Of a stretch of DNA of 62,915 nucleotides, positions 9,024 through 20,746 are shown one piece after another (position 1 is the stretch's first letter; the number at the start of each line of letters is the position of its first letter). A program made the translations under genes and the position numbers. This stretch comes from Nitrosomonas sp. Nm33 (lineage in GTDB: Bacteria; Pseudomonadota; Gammaproteobacteria; Burkholderiales; Nitrosomonadaceae): positions 1 to 62,915 of the forward strand of contig NZ_FNPJ01000010.1 in NCBI RefSeq assembly GCF_900107265.1, read 5' to 3'. Below the pieces are notes generated by a model. It was not told where the DNA came from, did no database searches, and saw only the letters and a program-made list of their open reading frames with translations.

Positions 9024-9061
9024 CGGCAGTTTGGTGAAAGCCAAACTGCCGGAAATTTTTT
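9024..9061 (+). terminator. Rho-independent terminator after the carbonic anhydrase
   Basis: An 11-bp perfect stem (CGGCAGTTTGG at 9024-9034, its complement at 9041-9051) with a 6-nt loop is followed by a T-run at 9056-9061. It lies between the convergent carbonic anhydrase and pilU genes and reads correctly for the former. Confidence 0.85.
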
Positions 9062-9091
9062 AAATCACAATGACGACTTCACTGTCATAAA

Positions 9092-10228
9092 TCAGGTAAT
9101 CGTCAAATGCTCAATACCTTCATTGATGTTTTTGTGTTGCGCTTCTGAACCGTGCAGTTTGATTTGCAAGCGCAATTCATTCATGGAATCTGCATTTCTC
9201 AGCGCATCCTCATAACTGATCAGGCCAGCCTCGTAAAGCTCAAATAACGCCATATCAAAAGTTTGCATGCCGAGCTCTCGCGATTTCTTCATGATCTCTT
9301 TGATTTCATGTACCTCACCTTTAAAAATCAGATCTGAAATCAATGGGGAATTCAGCATCACCTCAATAGCTGCCACTCGCCCTTTTCCTTCTTTCTTGGG
9401 AATCAACCGTTGCGCGATCAATGCTCTCAAATTTAATGATAAATCCATCAGCAGCTGCGCTCGTCGTTCTTCCGGGAAGAAATTAATAATGCGGTCAAGC
9501 GCCTGATTGGCACTATTGGCATGCAGTGTTCCCATGCATAAATGGCCTGTCTCAGCAAAAGCAATTGCATGTTCCATCGTCTCACGATCACGAATCTCAC
9601 CAATCAAAATGAGATCGGGTGCCTGGCGCAATGTATTCTTTAGTGCTGCTTCCCAAGAATTAGTATCCACGCCAACTTCCCGTTGCGTGATGACGCAGTT
9701 GATATGCTCATGCACATATTCAACCGGGTCTTCAATGGTGATGATATGGCCATAGCTATTCTGATTCCGGTGACCGATCAGGGCAGCAAGCGATGTCGAT
9801 TTGCCTGAGCCGGTACCTCCTACAAAAATAACCAGGCCACGCTTGCTCATCACCACATCTTTTAGCACAGGTGGCAGACCCAAATCATCGAATTTTGGAA
9901 TTTGTGTGGTAATCGTGCGGATCACGAGACCAACTCGCTGTTGTTGGATAAAAGCATTCACACGAAATCGTCCGATTCCTGCTGGATGAATGGCAAAGTT
10001 GCACTCCTTGGTCGCTGCAAACTCTGCTGCCTGCTTGTCATTCATGATGGCACGCGTAAGTTGCGCAGTGTGCTGCGGGGAGAGCTGCTGCTGGGATACG
10101 GGCGTCATTTTCCCGTCAATTTTAAACGCAGGCGGGTAGCCAGCTGTGATAAACAAATCGGAAGCCTTTTTGCCGAGCATTAAACGCAGCAAATCATGCA
10201 TAAATTTTATTGCCTGCTCTTGTTCCAT
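9092..10228 (-). CDS. pilU: Type IV pilus retraction ATPase PilU
   Basis: PilU is the accessory retraction motor that works with PilT at the inner-membrane base of type IV pili. The 378-residue sequence has the GspE/PilT fold with Walker A GGTGSGKST, the Asp-box IEDPVEYVHEH and Walker B LILIGEIRDRETM, plus the His-box GHLCMGTLHANSA. It follows pilT by 33 bp on the same strand, the usual pilTU pairing, which separates PilU from the very similar PilT. Confidence 0.93.
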   Translation of the reverse strand: MEQEQAIKFMHDLLRLMLGKKASDLFITAGYPPAFKIDGKMTPVSQQQLSPQHTAQLTRAIMNDKQAAEFAATKECNFAIHPAGIGRFRVNAFIQQQRVGLVIRTITTQIPKFDDLGLPPVLKDVVMSKRGLVIFVGGTGSGKSTSLAALIGHRNQNSYGHIITIEDPVEYVHEHINCVITQREVGVDTNSWEAALKNTLRQAPDLILIGEIRDRETMEHAIAFAETGHLCMGTLHANSANQALDRIINFFPEERRAQLLMDLSLNLRALIAQRLIPKKEGKGRVAAIEVMLNSPLISDLIFKGEVHEIKEIMKKSRELGMQTFDMALFELYEAGLISYEDALRNADSMNELRLQIKLHGSEAQHKNINEGIEHLTIT

Positions 10229-10261
10229 GATAGATTCTTAAACCCTTTCCTATTAGGCACA

Positions 10262-11305
10262 TCAACCTCGAAAATTGTCCTTGTTCATTGCTTTGGCTCT
10301 TGCCTCCGCAATGGAAACGACATTGCGCTTCACCAGATCAGCCAAGTTTTGATCGAGTGTCTGCATTCCAACACCCTGACTGGTCTGAATAGTTGAATAC
10401 ATTTGCGCCACTTTTCCTTCCCGAATCAGATTACGGATGGCAGGGGTGCCAATCATGATTTCATGCGCTGCGACCCTGCCAGTTCCATCTTTAGTTTTCA
10501 ACAATGTCTGAGAAATCACTGCCCGTAGTGATTCAGATAGCATGGCTCGTACCATTTCCTTTTCTTCAGCCGGGAAAACATCGATAACACGATCGATGGT
10601 TTTGGCCGCAGAACTGGTATGCAGAGTGCCAAACACCAAATGACCTGTTTCTGCCGCAGTCATCGCCAGGGGAATCGTCTCTAAATCACGCATCTCACCC
10701 ACTAAAATAATGTCCGGATCTTCCCGCAAAGCAGCGCGCAATGCATTAGCGAAACTATGCGTATCTCTCCCGACTTCGCGTTGATTGATCAAGCATTTTT
10801 TACTTTCATGAACGAACTCGATCGGATCCTCGAGTGTTAAAATATGACCATACTGATTCTCATTAATATCATTGATCATCGCAGCCAATGTGGTTGACTT
10901 ACCAGAACCGGTTGGACCTGTCACCAGCACTACACCACGAGGTTGCTGTGCAATTTCTGCAAAAATTTTGGGTGCTTTAATCTGTTCCAGTGTTAACACA
11001 TTTGATGGAATCGTCCGCATTACTGAGGCTGCACCACGATGGGTATTGAATGCATTTACCCGAAAACGCGCAAGATTAGGTACAGCAAAAGAAAAATCGC
11101 ATTCCAGATGCTCTTCATAGAATTTGCGCTGACTATCGTTCATGATGTCATAAATCATATCATGGACGTCTTTATGCTCCATTGCTGGCAAATTGATGCG
11201 CCTGACATCCCCATGCACGCGAATCATTGGCGGCATACCGGCAGACAAATGCAAATCAGATGCATTATTCTTGACCACAAAGGCAAGTAGTTCTACTATG
11301 TTCAT
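10262..11305 (-). CDS. pilT: Type IV pilus retraction ATPase PilT
   Basis: PilT hydrolyses ATP to disassemble the pilus and drive twitching. The 347-residue protein has Walker A GPTGSGKSTT, the Asp box EDPIEFVHESK, Walker B IILVGEMRDLETI and the PilT-specific C-terminal AIRNLIREGK required for retraction. Length and motif order match the family. It leads the pilTU pair and is divergent from yggS, with about 215 bp between them that must hold both promoters. Confidence 0.96.
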   Translation of the reverse strand: MNIVELLAFVVKNNASDLHLSAGMPPMIRVHGDVRRINLPAMEHKDVHDMIYDIMNDSQRKFYEEHLECDFSFAVPNLARFRVNAFNTHRGAASVMRTIPSNVLTLEQIKAPKIFAEIAQQPRGVVLVTGPTGSGKSTTLAAMINDINENQYGHILTLEDPIEFVHESKKCLINQREVGRDTHSFANALRAALREDPDIILVGEMRDLETIPLAMTAAETGHLVFGTLHTSSAAKTIDRVIDVFPAEEKEMVRAMLSESLRAVISQTLLKTKDGTGRVAAHEIMIGTPAIRNLIREGKVAQMYSTIQTSQGVGMQTLDQNLADLVKRNVVSIAEARAKAMNKDNFRG

Positions 11306-11520
11306 TTATGTTCCCTAGATACTATGTACTATGAATAGGTAATACTGGTCTACACAAGCTTTTCTCTGGTTTTCCAGCTGAAAGTAAAAGCCTGTTTGTT
11401 CATAACGGTAAGGATAAATAAAAATTGAGAAGATATTAGGTAACTGATAGTTAACCTTGTCCAGCGTTACTTTTCCCAACTCGCACTATTTCATTGTTTT
11501 TTCATTGCCATTAATAAATC

Positions 11521-13517
<1,997 letters not shown>

Positions 13518-13693
13518 AATCCAATTACATCAAATCCTGTTTTCTCTTGATTAATTATACTGAAGACTAGAGGTACTTTCTGGAATTTGGTAGAAATTCA
13601 GACTTCCTCTGGAAATTTCCTGGCATTTACTCACTCAGCTTCATTTAGAATATATAACACACAAGATCTCATTTTTTTCCAGGAAAAATATTC

Positions 13694-14941
13694 GTGTTCC
13701 TCTATGAACTGTTAATCGGCTTACGCTACACACGCGCAAAACGGCGTAATCACTTTATTTCTTTTATTTCCCTGATTTCCTTACTGGGTATCACGCTGGG
13801 CATGACAGCACTCATCACGGTCATGTCAGTGATGAATGGCTTTCATAAGGAAGTCCGCTCACGCATACTCGGTGTTGCCTCGCATGTTCAAATCAGCGGC
13901 ATCAGCGGGACTTTAACTAACTGGCAACAAATTGCTGACACAGCGAGCAAGAATCCGCAAGTAATCGCTACAGCCCCTTATGTCAGTGCACAAGGCATGC
14001 TCTCGCATAATCAGGTCGTACGGGGAGTCATGGTGCGCGGGATTTTACCAGACTACGAAAATCGCGTAGCTGATTTCGCACAAATGATGGTGATAGGCGA
14101 ACTTAATCAGTTGAAAGCAGGTGAATTCGGTATCGTCATTGGAGTCGAACTGGCGCGCAGTCTGGGTGCATTCCCAGGCGATAAGATTGTCCTGATCTCT
14201 CCACAAGGTCAAGTAACACCCGCAGGGATATTACCTCGTCTAAAACAATTCACTGTAACCGGTGTGTTTGAAGCCGGCCATAATGAATACGATTCTGGCT
14301 TAGCATTAATCCACATGGCGGATGCGCAGAAACTTTATCGCATGGAGCCCAACCAGGTATCTGGCGTGCGACTGAAGCTGCAAGATATGTTTCAGGCACC
14401 CCAAGTTGTCGGCGACCTCTCGTTAGTGATCCCTGCCAACAATTACTTCAGTGACTGGACGCAGCAGCACGCAACTTACTTCAGAGCTATTCAGATCGAG
14501 AAGCGCATGCTGTCACTGATTCTGGCATTAATCATCGCAGTCGCAGCGTTCAACATCGTCTCCACGTTAGTGATGGCCGTGACTGACAAGCAATCGGATA
14601 TCGCCATCCTGCGCACCTTGGGTGCAAGTCCTGGCAGTATTATGAAAATATTCATTGTCCAGGGGACGTTAATCGGCGTCCTTGGTACGGTGCTGGGTCT
14701 CATTAGCGGAATACTGCTAGCTTATAATGTGGGAGAAGTAGTCGCGTTCATTGAGCGGCTATTTAGCATTCAGTTTCTCTCCCAGGAAGTTTATTACATC
14801 AGTGAAATACCTTCTGATCCCCAGTTTGATGACATCGTAACGGTAGCAGCGGTCTCCTTCACGCTTACCCTCCTTGCAACGCTTTACCCAAGCTACCGCG
14901 CATCAAAAGTTAATCCGGCGGAGGCGCTGCGCTATGAATAA
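13694..14941 (+). CDS. lolC: Lipoprotein-releasing system permease LolC/LolE type
   Basis: This is the membrane subunit of the LolCDE ABC transporter, which extracts lipoproteins from the inner membrane. The 415-residue protein has one N-terminal transmembrane helix, a large periplasmic domain (about residues 45-270) and three C-terminal helices, with the FtsX-like signature and the ending [18 protein letters not shown]. The start is GTG. Only one permease gene is present next to lolD, so it may act as a homodimer (LolF-like) as in species without separate LolC and LolE; that is inferred. Confidence 0.9.
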   Translation: MFLYELLIGLRYTRAKRRNHFISFISLISLLGITLGMTALITVMSVMNGFHKEVRSRILGVASHVQISGISGTLTNWQQIADTASKNPQVIATAPYVSAQGMLSHNQVVRGVMVRGILPDYENRVADFAQMMVIGELNQLKAGEFGIVIGVELARSLGAFPGDKIVLISPQGQVTPAGILPRLKQFTVTGVFEAGHNEYDSGLALIHMADAQKLYRMEPNQVSGVRLKLQDMFQAPQVVGDLSLVIPANNYFSDWTQQHATYFRAIQIEKRMLSLILALIIAVAAFNIVSTLVMAVTDKQSDIAILRTLGASPGSIMKIFIVQGTLIGVLGTVLGLISGILLAYNVGEVVAFIERLFSIQFLSQEVYYISEIPSDPQFDDIVTVAAVSFTLTLLATLYPSYRASKVNPAEALRYE

Positions 14942-15608
14942 CACAGTCATTTCATGCAAGAATCTCTATAAAAGCTACTTTCAGGGCAAGCTCGAAGTAC
15001 CCGTATTGCAAGGAGTCAATCTGACGCTGAACAAGGGGGAAATGGTTTCGGTGGTCGGTGCCTCCGGCTCGGGCAAAAGCACGCTACTGCATCTGCTAGG
15101 TGGGCTGGACTCTCCGAGCAAGGGGGAGATACTGCTGTTGGGACAAGATCTTACCAACATCAACGAAGAAAATAGATGTCAATTACGCAATCATTCACTG
15201 GGTTTTATTTATCAGTTCCACCATTTGTTGCCAGAGTTCAGCGCCCAGGAAAACGTTGCCATGCCGCTGCTGATACGGCGCTTGAATAAACGAGAAGCGA
15301 TGGAGCGCGCAGCAGAAATGCTGCAGCACGTCGGCCTGGGTCATCGCCTTACTCATACGCCTGGTGAGCTTTCTGGGGGAGAGCGTCAGCGAGCGGCCGT
15401 AGCGCGAGCACTGGTGACCCAACCTGCCTGCGTGCTGGCTGATGAGCCTACTGGCAACCTTGATCGCCACACCGCCGAGGGGGTGTTTAATTTAATGCTG
15501 GAACTCAATCGCAAGGTCAATGCCAGCCTCATCATTGTCACGCATGACACCCATCTTGCCAATCAAGCAGAACGGGTTTTACAACTGATTGATGGGGTGC
15601 TGGTGTAA
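14934..15608 (+). CDS. lolD: Lipoprotein-releasing system ATPase LolD
   Basis: LolD is the ATPase of the lipoprotein-release transporter. The 224-residue protein has Walker [11 protein letters not shown], the family-specific [21 protein letters not shown], signature [15 protein letters not shown] and Walker [13 protein letters not shown] start at ATG 14934 ([11 protein letters not shown]) because a GGAGG motif precedes it and it overlaps the lolC stop by 8 bp; a longer in-frame start lies within lolC. Confidence 0.95.
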   Translation: MNNTVISCKNLYKSYFQGKLEVPVLQGVNLTLNKGEMVSVVGASGSGKSTLLHLLGGLDSPSKGEILLLGQDLTNINEENRCQLRNHSLGFIYQFHHLLPEFSAQENVAMPLLIRRLNKREAMERAAEMLQHVGLGHRLTHTPGELSGGERQRAAVARALVTQPACVLADEPTGNLDRHTAEGVFNLMLELNRKVNASLIIVTHDTHLANQAERVLQLIDGVLV

Positions 15609-15681
15609 ACCACTAGCCTTTTTAGTACAAAAGTGCCATCGATTTGGTAAAAGGCAGTATCTGATTTCGTATTGAATTTTT

Positions 15682-15920
15682 AACCTAAAAACCGTAGTTG
15701 GACGGGATGGAGCAATGGTGATCCAGGTGCGAGGCAAGGCGCGATGAGGCCGCAGGGCCGTCCCCTGCAACGAAGAGCAACGCCGCATTCGCGCCTGGAG
15801 CGACATATGATACACCCCGTAGCGGCATTACCATTCTGGTGAATGAGAAAATTTCGAAAATGCCTCTATATGTCATGGGGTTAGCTTTCCAATCAAGTGG
15901 TCAACTACGGTTTCTAGGTT
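15682..15920. repeat. 239-bp element with 19-bp terminal inverted repeats
   Basis: The ends AACCTAAAAACCGTAGTTG (15682-15700) and its complement at 15902-15920 match at 18 of 19 positions. The interior is GC-rich and has internal dyads but no convincing gene. It lies between lolD and the Rieske gene. The layout fits a miniature inverted-repeat element. I see only one copy here. Confidence 0.6.
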
Positions 15921-15995
15921 TAATTCTGTATTGAAATCAATAAAAAAAGTATTGCTACTTTTCTTTGCTCAATCCATTCGATATAGACGAGGAAT

Positions 15996-16334
15996 TCAAT
16001 CGCTGATCGTTATTTCATTCCCTTTTACCGTGACCTGATATACAGGTTCATCTTTTTTCATGAAAGAGGTAATCGTGCCTAGAAGTGGACGCCCACCTAC
16101 CCAGACCACCACTTTGCCGTTTGTGATATCAAACTTTGAACCGTGACAAGCGCAGGTCACTATCGTGCCCTCTAACGTGCCATTGCTAAGAGAGCATCCT
16201 CTGTGGGTGCACTTATCTCCAATCGCATAGAAATTTCCGCCCACCTTGGCGACCAGGACGCCTTTTCCTTCTAGCTCCACTCGCTTGAGTTGGCCTTCGC
16301 GAAATTCTGATATTTTCAATGTCGTCTTTGGCAT
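15996..16334 (-). CDS. Rieske-type [2Fe-2S] ferredoxin
   Basis: The small soluble Rieske protein has 112 residues. The cluster ligands are clear: CTHRGC near residues 43-48 and CACHGSKFD about 15 residues later. A start further upstream would read through the adjacent miniature element (WKWNN), so I use ATG 16334, which has GGAGG five bases upstream. Such proteins pass electrons to dioxygenases or nitrite reductases; no partner oxygenase is adjacent, so the role stays open. Confidence 0.88.
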   Translation of the reverse strand: MPKTTLKISEFREGQLKRVELEGKGVLVAKVGGNFYAIGDKCTHRGCSLSNGTLEGTIVTCACHGSKFDITNGKVVVWVGGRPLLGTITSFMKKDEPVYQVTVKGNEITISD

Positions 16335-16457
16335 TACTACCTCCGATCTTTCGCAAAAGATTGTCTTGTTTTTGATGGGTATAGGAACATGAGGCCAGAG
16401 TAACTTAATATTCATCTTTGCTCTGCTCTCAATTTTCAAAACCAATCCAGCTTTATT

Positions 16458-16560
16458 ATTCCATTTCCAAATCAAAAATGACGCGAAGGCGAGCCGCAGA
16501 CAGTATAAATAATACGGCAAGGAGAAGCCGACAAAGTCAGGTTTGATTTAGAAATGGAAT
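16458..16560. mobile_element. Miniature element A, copy 1 (103 bp, IS630-derived)
   Basis: The ends ATTCCATTTCCAAATCAAA and TTTGATTTAGAAATGGAAT form 19-bp inverted repeats with one mismatch. The body is nearly identical to copies at 42761 and 59322, and the right half matches the end of the IS630-type element at 279-332. It has no coding capacity. It sits just upstream of the Rieske gene. Confidence 0.85.
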
Positions 16561-17467
16561 TACATGATGATGCTAGGGAATTACTCATTACTAGGCAATA
16601 ATGCATACGCATACAATCTATATCCCATTACCATAAACATCGAAAAGAACAGCCTTCCTTGTGATTTGGCTGCCGCGTTATTGATCCGATCACGGAAAAA
16701 TTGCATCAAAAGATTCAGACTGGTTATTCAAACCAAGTTAGAAGCAAGTTACGTAGAAACGATAAGAATTCAAAAAAGTGAAAAAATAATGTCGATCAAG
16801 TTTGATCCTGTTTTTATCTTTTATGCATAACGCATGAGCCATGTTAAAATTTTTTGCAATCATGCTGTCGTTTCAGAGATGACAACAAAGCGGAGGTAGC
16901 TTGGCATAGAGCAGTAGCCAAAATATCGGCGCTATTCCAACTTGCTCTTGGCATACATTAATAATATGCTAATCTCAAGAGAAGGTAATGCTCCTTTTTC
17001 CCAATCAATATTAAATACATTGCGGAAAACAATTTTTTGAACTAGCGCTAAAGTTGGATACTAGTGTTAAATTGCATAAATAGGATTAATTATTTTTAAG
17101 AGTAACTAATTGTTTAATAAGTAATTAAATGCTAGAAAGTTATGATTGAATTAATGCAATTAAACACTAGAAGCTCAACTTCAACATGACTTCACTGCCC
17201 CAACTTGGCTGACATGCAATATCGCCAAGTTAAACTGCGAAAATCATCGGTCACGATGTGCTCGGCAGGGATACTTAATTCGCTCTTGTAAGAATTGTGC
17301 TGAAACGGATTTGAAGAACACACAAGTTTTTATTCTTTTACATTATCTCTCATCACACAGGCGACTAATTTTCACCTTTTCTCTCCAAGTCTGATACTTG
17401 TTTAGTTAGTCAGAAATACCCGTTATCTCATTTATCAAGAAATCTTTAATCCATAATAAAAAAACAT
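16561..17467. other. Long non-coding interval before the flavoprotein
   Basis: This AT-rich 907-bp stretch has no frame I trust. A frame of 88 codons at 16564-16830 starts at the edge of the miniature element, lacks a ribosome binding site and does not look protein-like. No tRNA or clear terminator was seen. It probably holds the flavoprotein promoter and decayed DNA. Confidence 0.45.
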
Positions 17468-19105
17468 ATGAATGCCACCATTGAAAAACTCAGAGAAGCC
17501 TACTGCTCAGAAGGAGTAGAAGTCCCCGAAATTCTTTCTAACTGTTCGGAAAACCACGAAAAATACGATCAGCATCGCCAGATTTTTAACCGCCTATTCC
17601 AGTTCATGCCCATTGCTATTGTGCTGTGTGAGACTACTCAGCAGGTAAGTGTGGTGGTTAAATTTACCAGTAAATATGCCTTGCCTTTACGCGTACGCTC
17701 GGGTGGACACGATCATGAAGGAGAATGCTCCGGCACCGATACCATCCTGCTTGATCTCTCGAAAATGAGTAAGGTGGAAATTGACCGTGAGCGCAAGATT
17801 GCCCGCATACAGCCCGGCATACGCTTTCAAAGCCTAACTACGGAACTGGCTAAATGTGATGTAATGATTCCGCATGGCACTTGCGCCACAGTGTGCATAG
17901 CAGGCTACACCATGGGCGGAGGCTGGGGGCCCTGGACCCGCAAGCATGGCATGTGCTGCGAAAGTGTAATTGGCGCCACCCTGGTGCTGGGTGATGGCAG
18001 CATACGCGAGCTGAGTATGAACAGTGAAGATGCTGGCGACAGAGAACTACTGTGGGCCATAAAAGGTGGAGGCGGTTTCAGCTACGGTATAGTTACCGAG
18101 TTTGTGATTGAAACTTTTGACTTACCGGATGAAATGATCAAATTTCAGATTGAGTGGAATAAATACCACTATGTACCCGAAAACAAACTGTTTGCCCTGC
18201 GCGACGCCACACCGACCCTGAACGTGCTGCAAGCATGGGAAAAAGTCATTGCTTCCACCAAGCCAGACGCCAACCGGTTAGTCGGTACTAATCTGAAAAT
18301 CGCTGCCAAACATGCTGGTGAAGGCGAGCACTTTAATCCCCATACTGTAAGCCACAACTGCGTAATGTATGGCTACTGGGAGGGAGATGAAAACAGTCTG
18401 CAGAAGTTTATAGATATACACTTTAGACACACTGGTACATATACCGGACCCAGTATTGAAAAAGCTGGACGCAAATACAAAGACTTACCCTATGGTGACC
18501 ACTTGATGAATGATTGGGATCGTTATTCGTTTCACAATATGAATTTGCTGAAGCAAGGACTGGAGGGAACGCCATTTCCACCCGATTTGGACAAGCCGGC
18601 ACCCCATAAAATCACCTCACGCTTAGTAAATGCAGAGGGTCTTGGCAAAGATGGGCATTACAAATTACTGGAGAGCCTCACTTCTCCGCTTGTATTACCC
18701 GGCAACAAAGACCTAGGACTATTTACTTACATTACCTTAGGCGCCATTACCGGTAACTATTACCAGCATGTGATTACCAAAGAACAGAAAGACAGAAGTG
18801 CCTTTCCTTACAAAGACAAGCTCTTCACCATACAATACCAAACCTGGTGGAATGAAACTAATAAAGAAAAGGAAGAAGGTGAAAATAACCATGTGTACAC
18901 TCGCGTAAACCAGGCGCTCGACTGGATGGAGGTTTGCCGCGATTATGATATTCCCAATACTTCAGGCGCCTTCATCAGCTTCAAAGACAGTTCTGTGCCC
19001 ACCAAAACTTACTTCGATAAAAGCTACAACCAGCTGGTAGAAATAAAGCGCACCTACGTAAAAGATCCCTATAATCACTTCCGTTCGCGAAAAACGATTA
19101 TCTGA
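17468..19105 (+). CDS. FAD-linked oxidase, berberine-bridge-enzyme type, probably bicovalent flavin
   Basis: The 545-residue protein has an N-terminal PCMH-type FAD-binding domain and a C-terminal BBE-like segment. RVRSGGHDHEG places H81 at the 8-alpha-histidyl flavin position. GTCATVCIAGY places C139 at the 6-S-cysteinyl position of bicovalent members, followed by GGGWG. Family members oxidise sugars, alcohols or alkaloid-like substrates; this substrate is unknown. I see no signal peptide. The start lacks a strong ribosome binding site and the gene stands alone amid mobile debris, so it may have been acquired. Confidence 0.82.
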   Translation: MNATIEKLREAYCSEGVEVPEILSNCSENHEKYDQHRQIFNRLFQFMPIAIVLCETTQQVSVVVKFTSKYALPLRVRSGGHDHEGECSGTDTILLDLSKMSKVEIDRERKIARIQPGIRFQSLTTELAKCDVMIPHGTCATVCIAGYTMGGGWGPWTRKHGMCCESVIGATLVLGDGSIRELSMNSEDAGDRELLWAIKGGGGFSYGIVTEFVIETFDLPDEMIKFQIEWNKYHYVPENKLFALRDATPTLNVLQAWEKVIASTKPDANRLVGTNLKIAAKHAGEGEHFNPHTVSHNCVMYGYWEGDENSLQKFIDIHFRHTGTYTGPSIEKAGRKYKDLPYGDHLMNDWDRYSFHNMNLLKQGLEGTPFPPDLDKPAPHKITSRLVNAEGLGKDGHYKLLESLTSPLVLPGNKDLGLFTYITLGAITGNYYQHVITKEQKDRSAFPYKDKLFTIQYQTWWNETNKEKEEGENNHVYTRVNQALDWMEVCRDYDIPNTSGAFISFKDSSVPTKTYFDKSYNQLVEIKRTYVKDPYNHFRSRKTII

Positions 19106-19183
19106 CAACCGAAAACCGAGCCTGTCCCCTATTCTACGAATAAACATTAAATAAAATTTTTTGCTAATAACTGAGATTATGTA

Positions 19184-19507
19184 ATGAAAAAAATCCTTAT
19201 TGCTGTTTGTAGTTGTTTAATACTCTCTTCCTGTACATGGGTTAAGGTTACTTCCAAAGGCGAAGGCGTGCGCTTGGTGCAATCAGCCAGAGTTGTTCAG
19301 CCATGCAAAAAACTAGGGAAAGTTGAAACTAAAGTAGTCAGTAAAATAGTGTTTAACCGTGATCAAGAAAAAGTTGCAGGTGAACTTGCGGATCTTGCGC
19401 GTAATGAGGCGGCTTTGATTAACGGTGATACGATTATTCCTGTTTCGGAAATCAATGAGGGAAGACGCAGCTTCGATGTCTACCAATGTTTTCCAACTAG
19501 AATGTAA
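19184..19507 (+). CDS. DUF4156-like small lipoprotein
   Basis: The 107-residue protein has a lipoprotein signal (ILIAVCSCLILSSC) and a mature region (KVTSKGEGVRLVQ, then LADLARNEAALINGDTI) that matches the DUF4156 type of outer-membrane-associated lipoproteins. Two further cysteines (QPCKK, YQCF) may form a disulfide. Function is not known. Confidence 0.7.
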   Translation: MKKILIAVCSCLILSSCTWVKVTSKGEGVRLVQSARVVQPCKKLGKVETKVVSKIVFNRDQEKVAGELADLARNEAALINGDTIIPVSEINEGRRSFDVYQCFPTRM

Positions 19508-19572
19508 TGATTGACACATTCATATCGATAATGTGCGGCGGTAATAAAAAATCCACTTTCCTCAGAAAGGGT

Positions 19573-19839
19573 AATAGAGAACAGATCACGGTTTTACTGG
19601 CAGGTAGAGGGTTTACCGCGAGCTGTTCCGTTATGAATGGGAGTCAGAACTGGTGAAAAAGATCCAGCGGGCAACGAATAGCATAACGCGCTGGACAATG
19701 AACGCTTCGCAGCATAGGTAGGGGGGCAACCCTGAGCTGACGGGCAATACCCGACAAATCTAGACAACCGCGCAAAGTAGTAGAAGCAGAATTCAGCAAT
19801 CTGTTTCTCACATAACCCAAACCGTGGTCATCCCTTATT
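19573..19839. mobile_element. Miniature element B, copy 1 (267 bp, RAYT-derived)
   Basis: The ends AATAGAGAACAGATCACGGTT and the complementary AACCGTGGTCATCCCTTATT form imperfect inverted repeats. The same structure recurs at 22868-23146 and 31637-31898. One frame reads YRELFRYEWESELVKKIQRA, which resembles the C-terminal part of REP-associated tyrosine transposases, so the element looks like a transposase gene that lost its catalytic middle. No functional gene remains. Confidence 0.75.
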
Positions 19840-19879
19840 CTGATGTGGAAGTCTAATTTTAGCTAGCTGTGGAGGTTAA

Positions 19880-20590
19880 ATGTCTAAAGATGAGTTAACT
19901 AATCAATTTGCAGACTACATCGCAATGGCGGCGAAGGTCTCACTTGGTGTTGTTCCGTTTGTAGGTTCGCTTCTCGCAGAACTCGCCGGATCGGTGATAC
20001 CCAATCAGCGAATAGACCGCATAACGAAATTTGCACTGGTCTTAGAACAACGGCTCTCAGATTTGGAAAAGGACAAGTTGCGTGATCAAGTTAACAATCC
20101 GGATTGCGGTGACTTGCTAGAAGAAGGAATGCGGCAAGCAGCCTCGTCGCTTTCCGACGAACGACGACAGTATATCGCAAATCTAATCGCCAACGGTATT
20201 TCAAGCGACGAGATACAGCATCACGAATCGAAACATCTGCTTAAGTTGCTAGGCGAATTGAGCGATGTCGAAGTTGTTTGGCTTCGATTCTACGCAGACG
20301 AAACAATCAGAGGCGATGAGGAGTTCAGAGAAAGCCACGCAGCTATTCTTGACGTCGAACCAGCTCATATGAATTCTCCTCAATCGGTGCACGATAAAAA
20401 CTCGCTAAAAAAGAGTTACAAGAACCATCTCGTCCGTCTTGGCCTTCTGCAGGAAAAATACGCCGTCGACACACAGACAAAGCAGCCCAAGATTGACAAT
20501 CAAGGTCAATTGGAGGTTAAGGGTCATAGTCTGACCAGTTTGGGCAGACTATTGTTGCGATCCATTGGATTGCCAGATGGATTGAGCTAA
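19880..20590 (+). CDS. Conserved-looking protein of unknown function
   Basis: The 236-residue soluble protein has a Gly/Ala/Val-rich N-terminal amphipathic stretch (KVSLGVVPFVGSLLAELAGSVIPNQR). A helical, charged middle (LEQRLSDLEKDKL, LSDERRQYIANLI) and a possible winged-helix C-terminus (HLVRLGLLQEKY, SLTSLGRLLLRSIG) follow. GGAGG precedes the ATG. I recognise no named family. Its position directly after a miniature element and before a decayed gene suggests an accessory gene. Confidence 0.65.
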   Translation: MSKDELTNQFADYIAMAAKVSLGVVPFVGSLLAELAGSVIPNQRIDRITKFALVLEQRLSDLEKDKLRDQVNNPDCGDLLEEGMRQAASSLSDERRQYIANLIANGISSDEIQHHESKHLLKLLGELSDVEVVWLRFYADETIRGDEEFRESHAAILDVEPAHMNSPQSVHDKNSLKKSYKNHLVRLGLLQEKYAVDTQTKQPKIDNQGQLEVKGHSLTSLGRLLLRSIGLPDGLS

Positions 20591-20593
20591 CAC

Positions 20594-20625
20594 TTACAAT
20601 TCAAGACAGTATCTGCCCCCATTAT
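20594..20625. repeat. Short dispersed repeat, GACAGTATCTG type (copy 1)
   Basis: The segment around CAAGACAGTATCTG recurs at about 21038-21062 in the same orientation, and at 28694-28730 and 29939-29972 in reverse. The latter two abut remnants of a REP-associated transposase. It is probably the recognition end of that transposase family. Confidence 0.5.
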
Positions 20626-20664
20626 TGCTACAGTATTGCTATACGGATAATAAAGTCCGTCTGG

Positions 20665-20716
20665 GGTGCGAGAAGATTACTTATCCTTAATCTGTTGGAT
20701 TTGATCTTCTCGCACC
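20665..20716. terminator. 13-bp perfect inverted repeat hairpin
   Basis: GGTGCGAGAAGAT at 20665-20677 is exactly inverted at 20704-20716, with a loop of 26 nt. It lies downstream of the unknown gene and may act in termination or belong to a small repeat. No T-run follows directly. Confidence 0.4.
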
Positions 20717-20746
20717 GTTTGTCATTTCGGCGCAGCCGATTATTTC

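Noticed and set aside
16335..16520. Upstream extension of the Rieske gene to 16520
   Set aside because: The extra codons read through miniature element A and an AT-rich leader, while ATG 16334 has a good GGAGG site and begins the conserved domain.
16564..16830. 88-codon plus-strand frame after miniature element A
   Set aside because: It starts at the element edge, has no ribosome binding site and no protein-like pattern.
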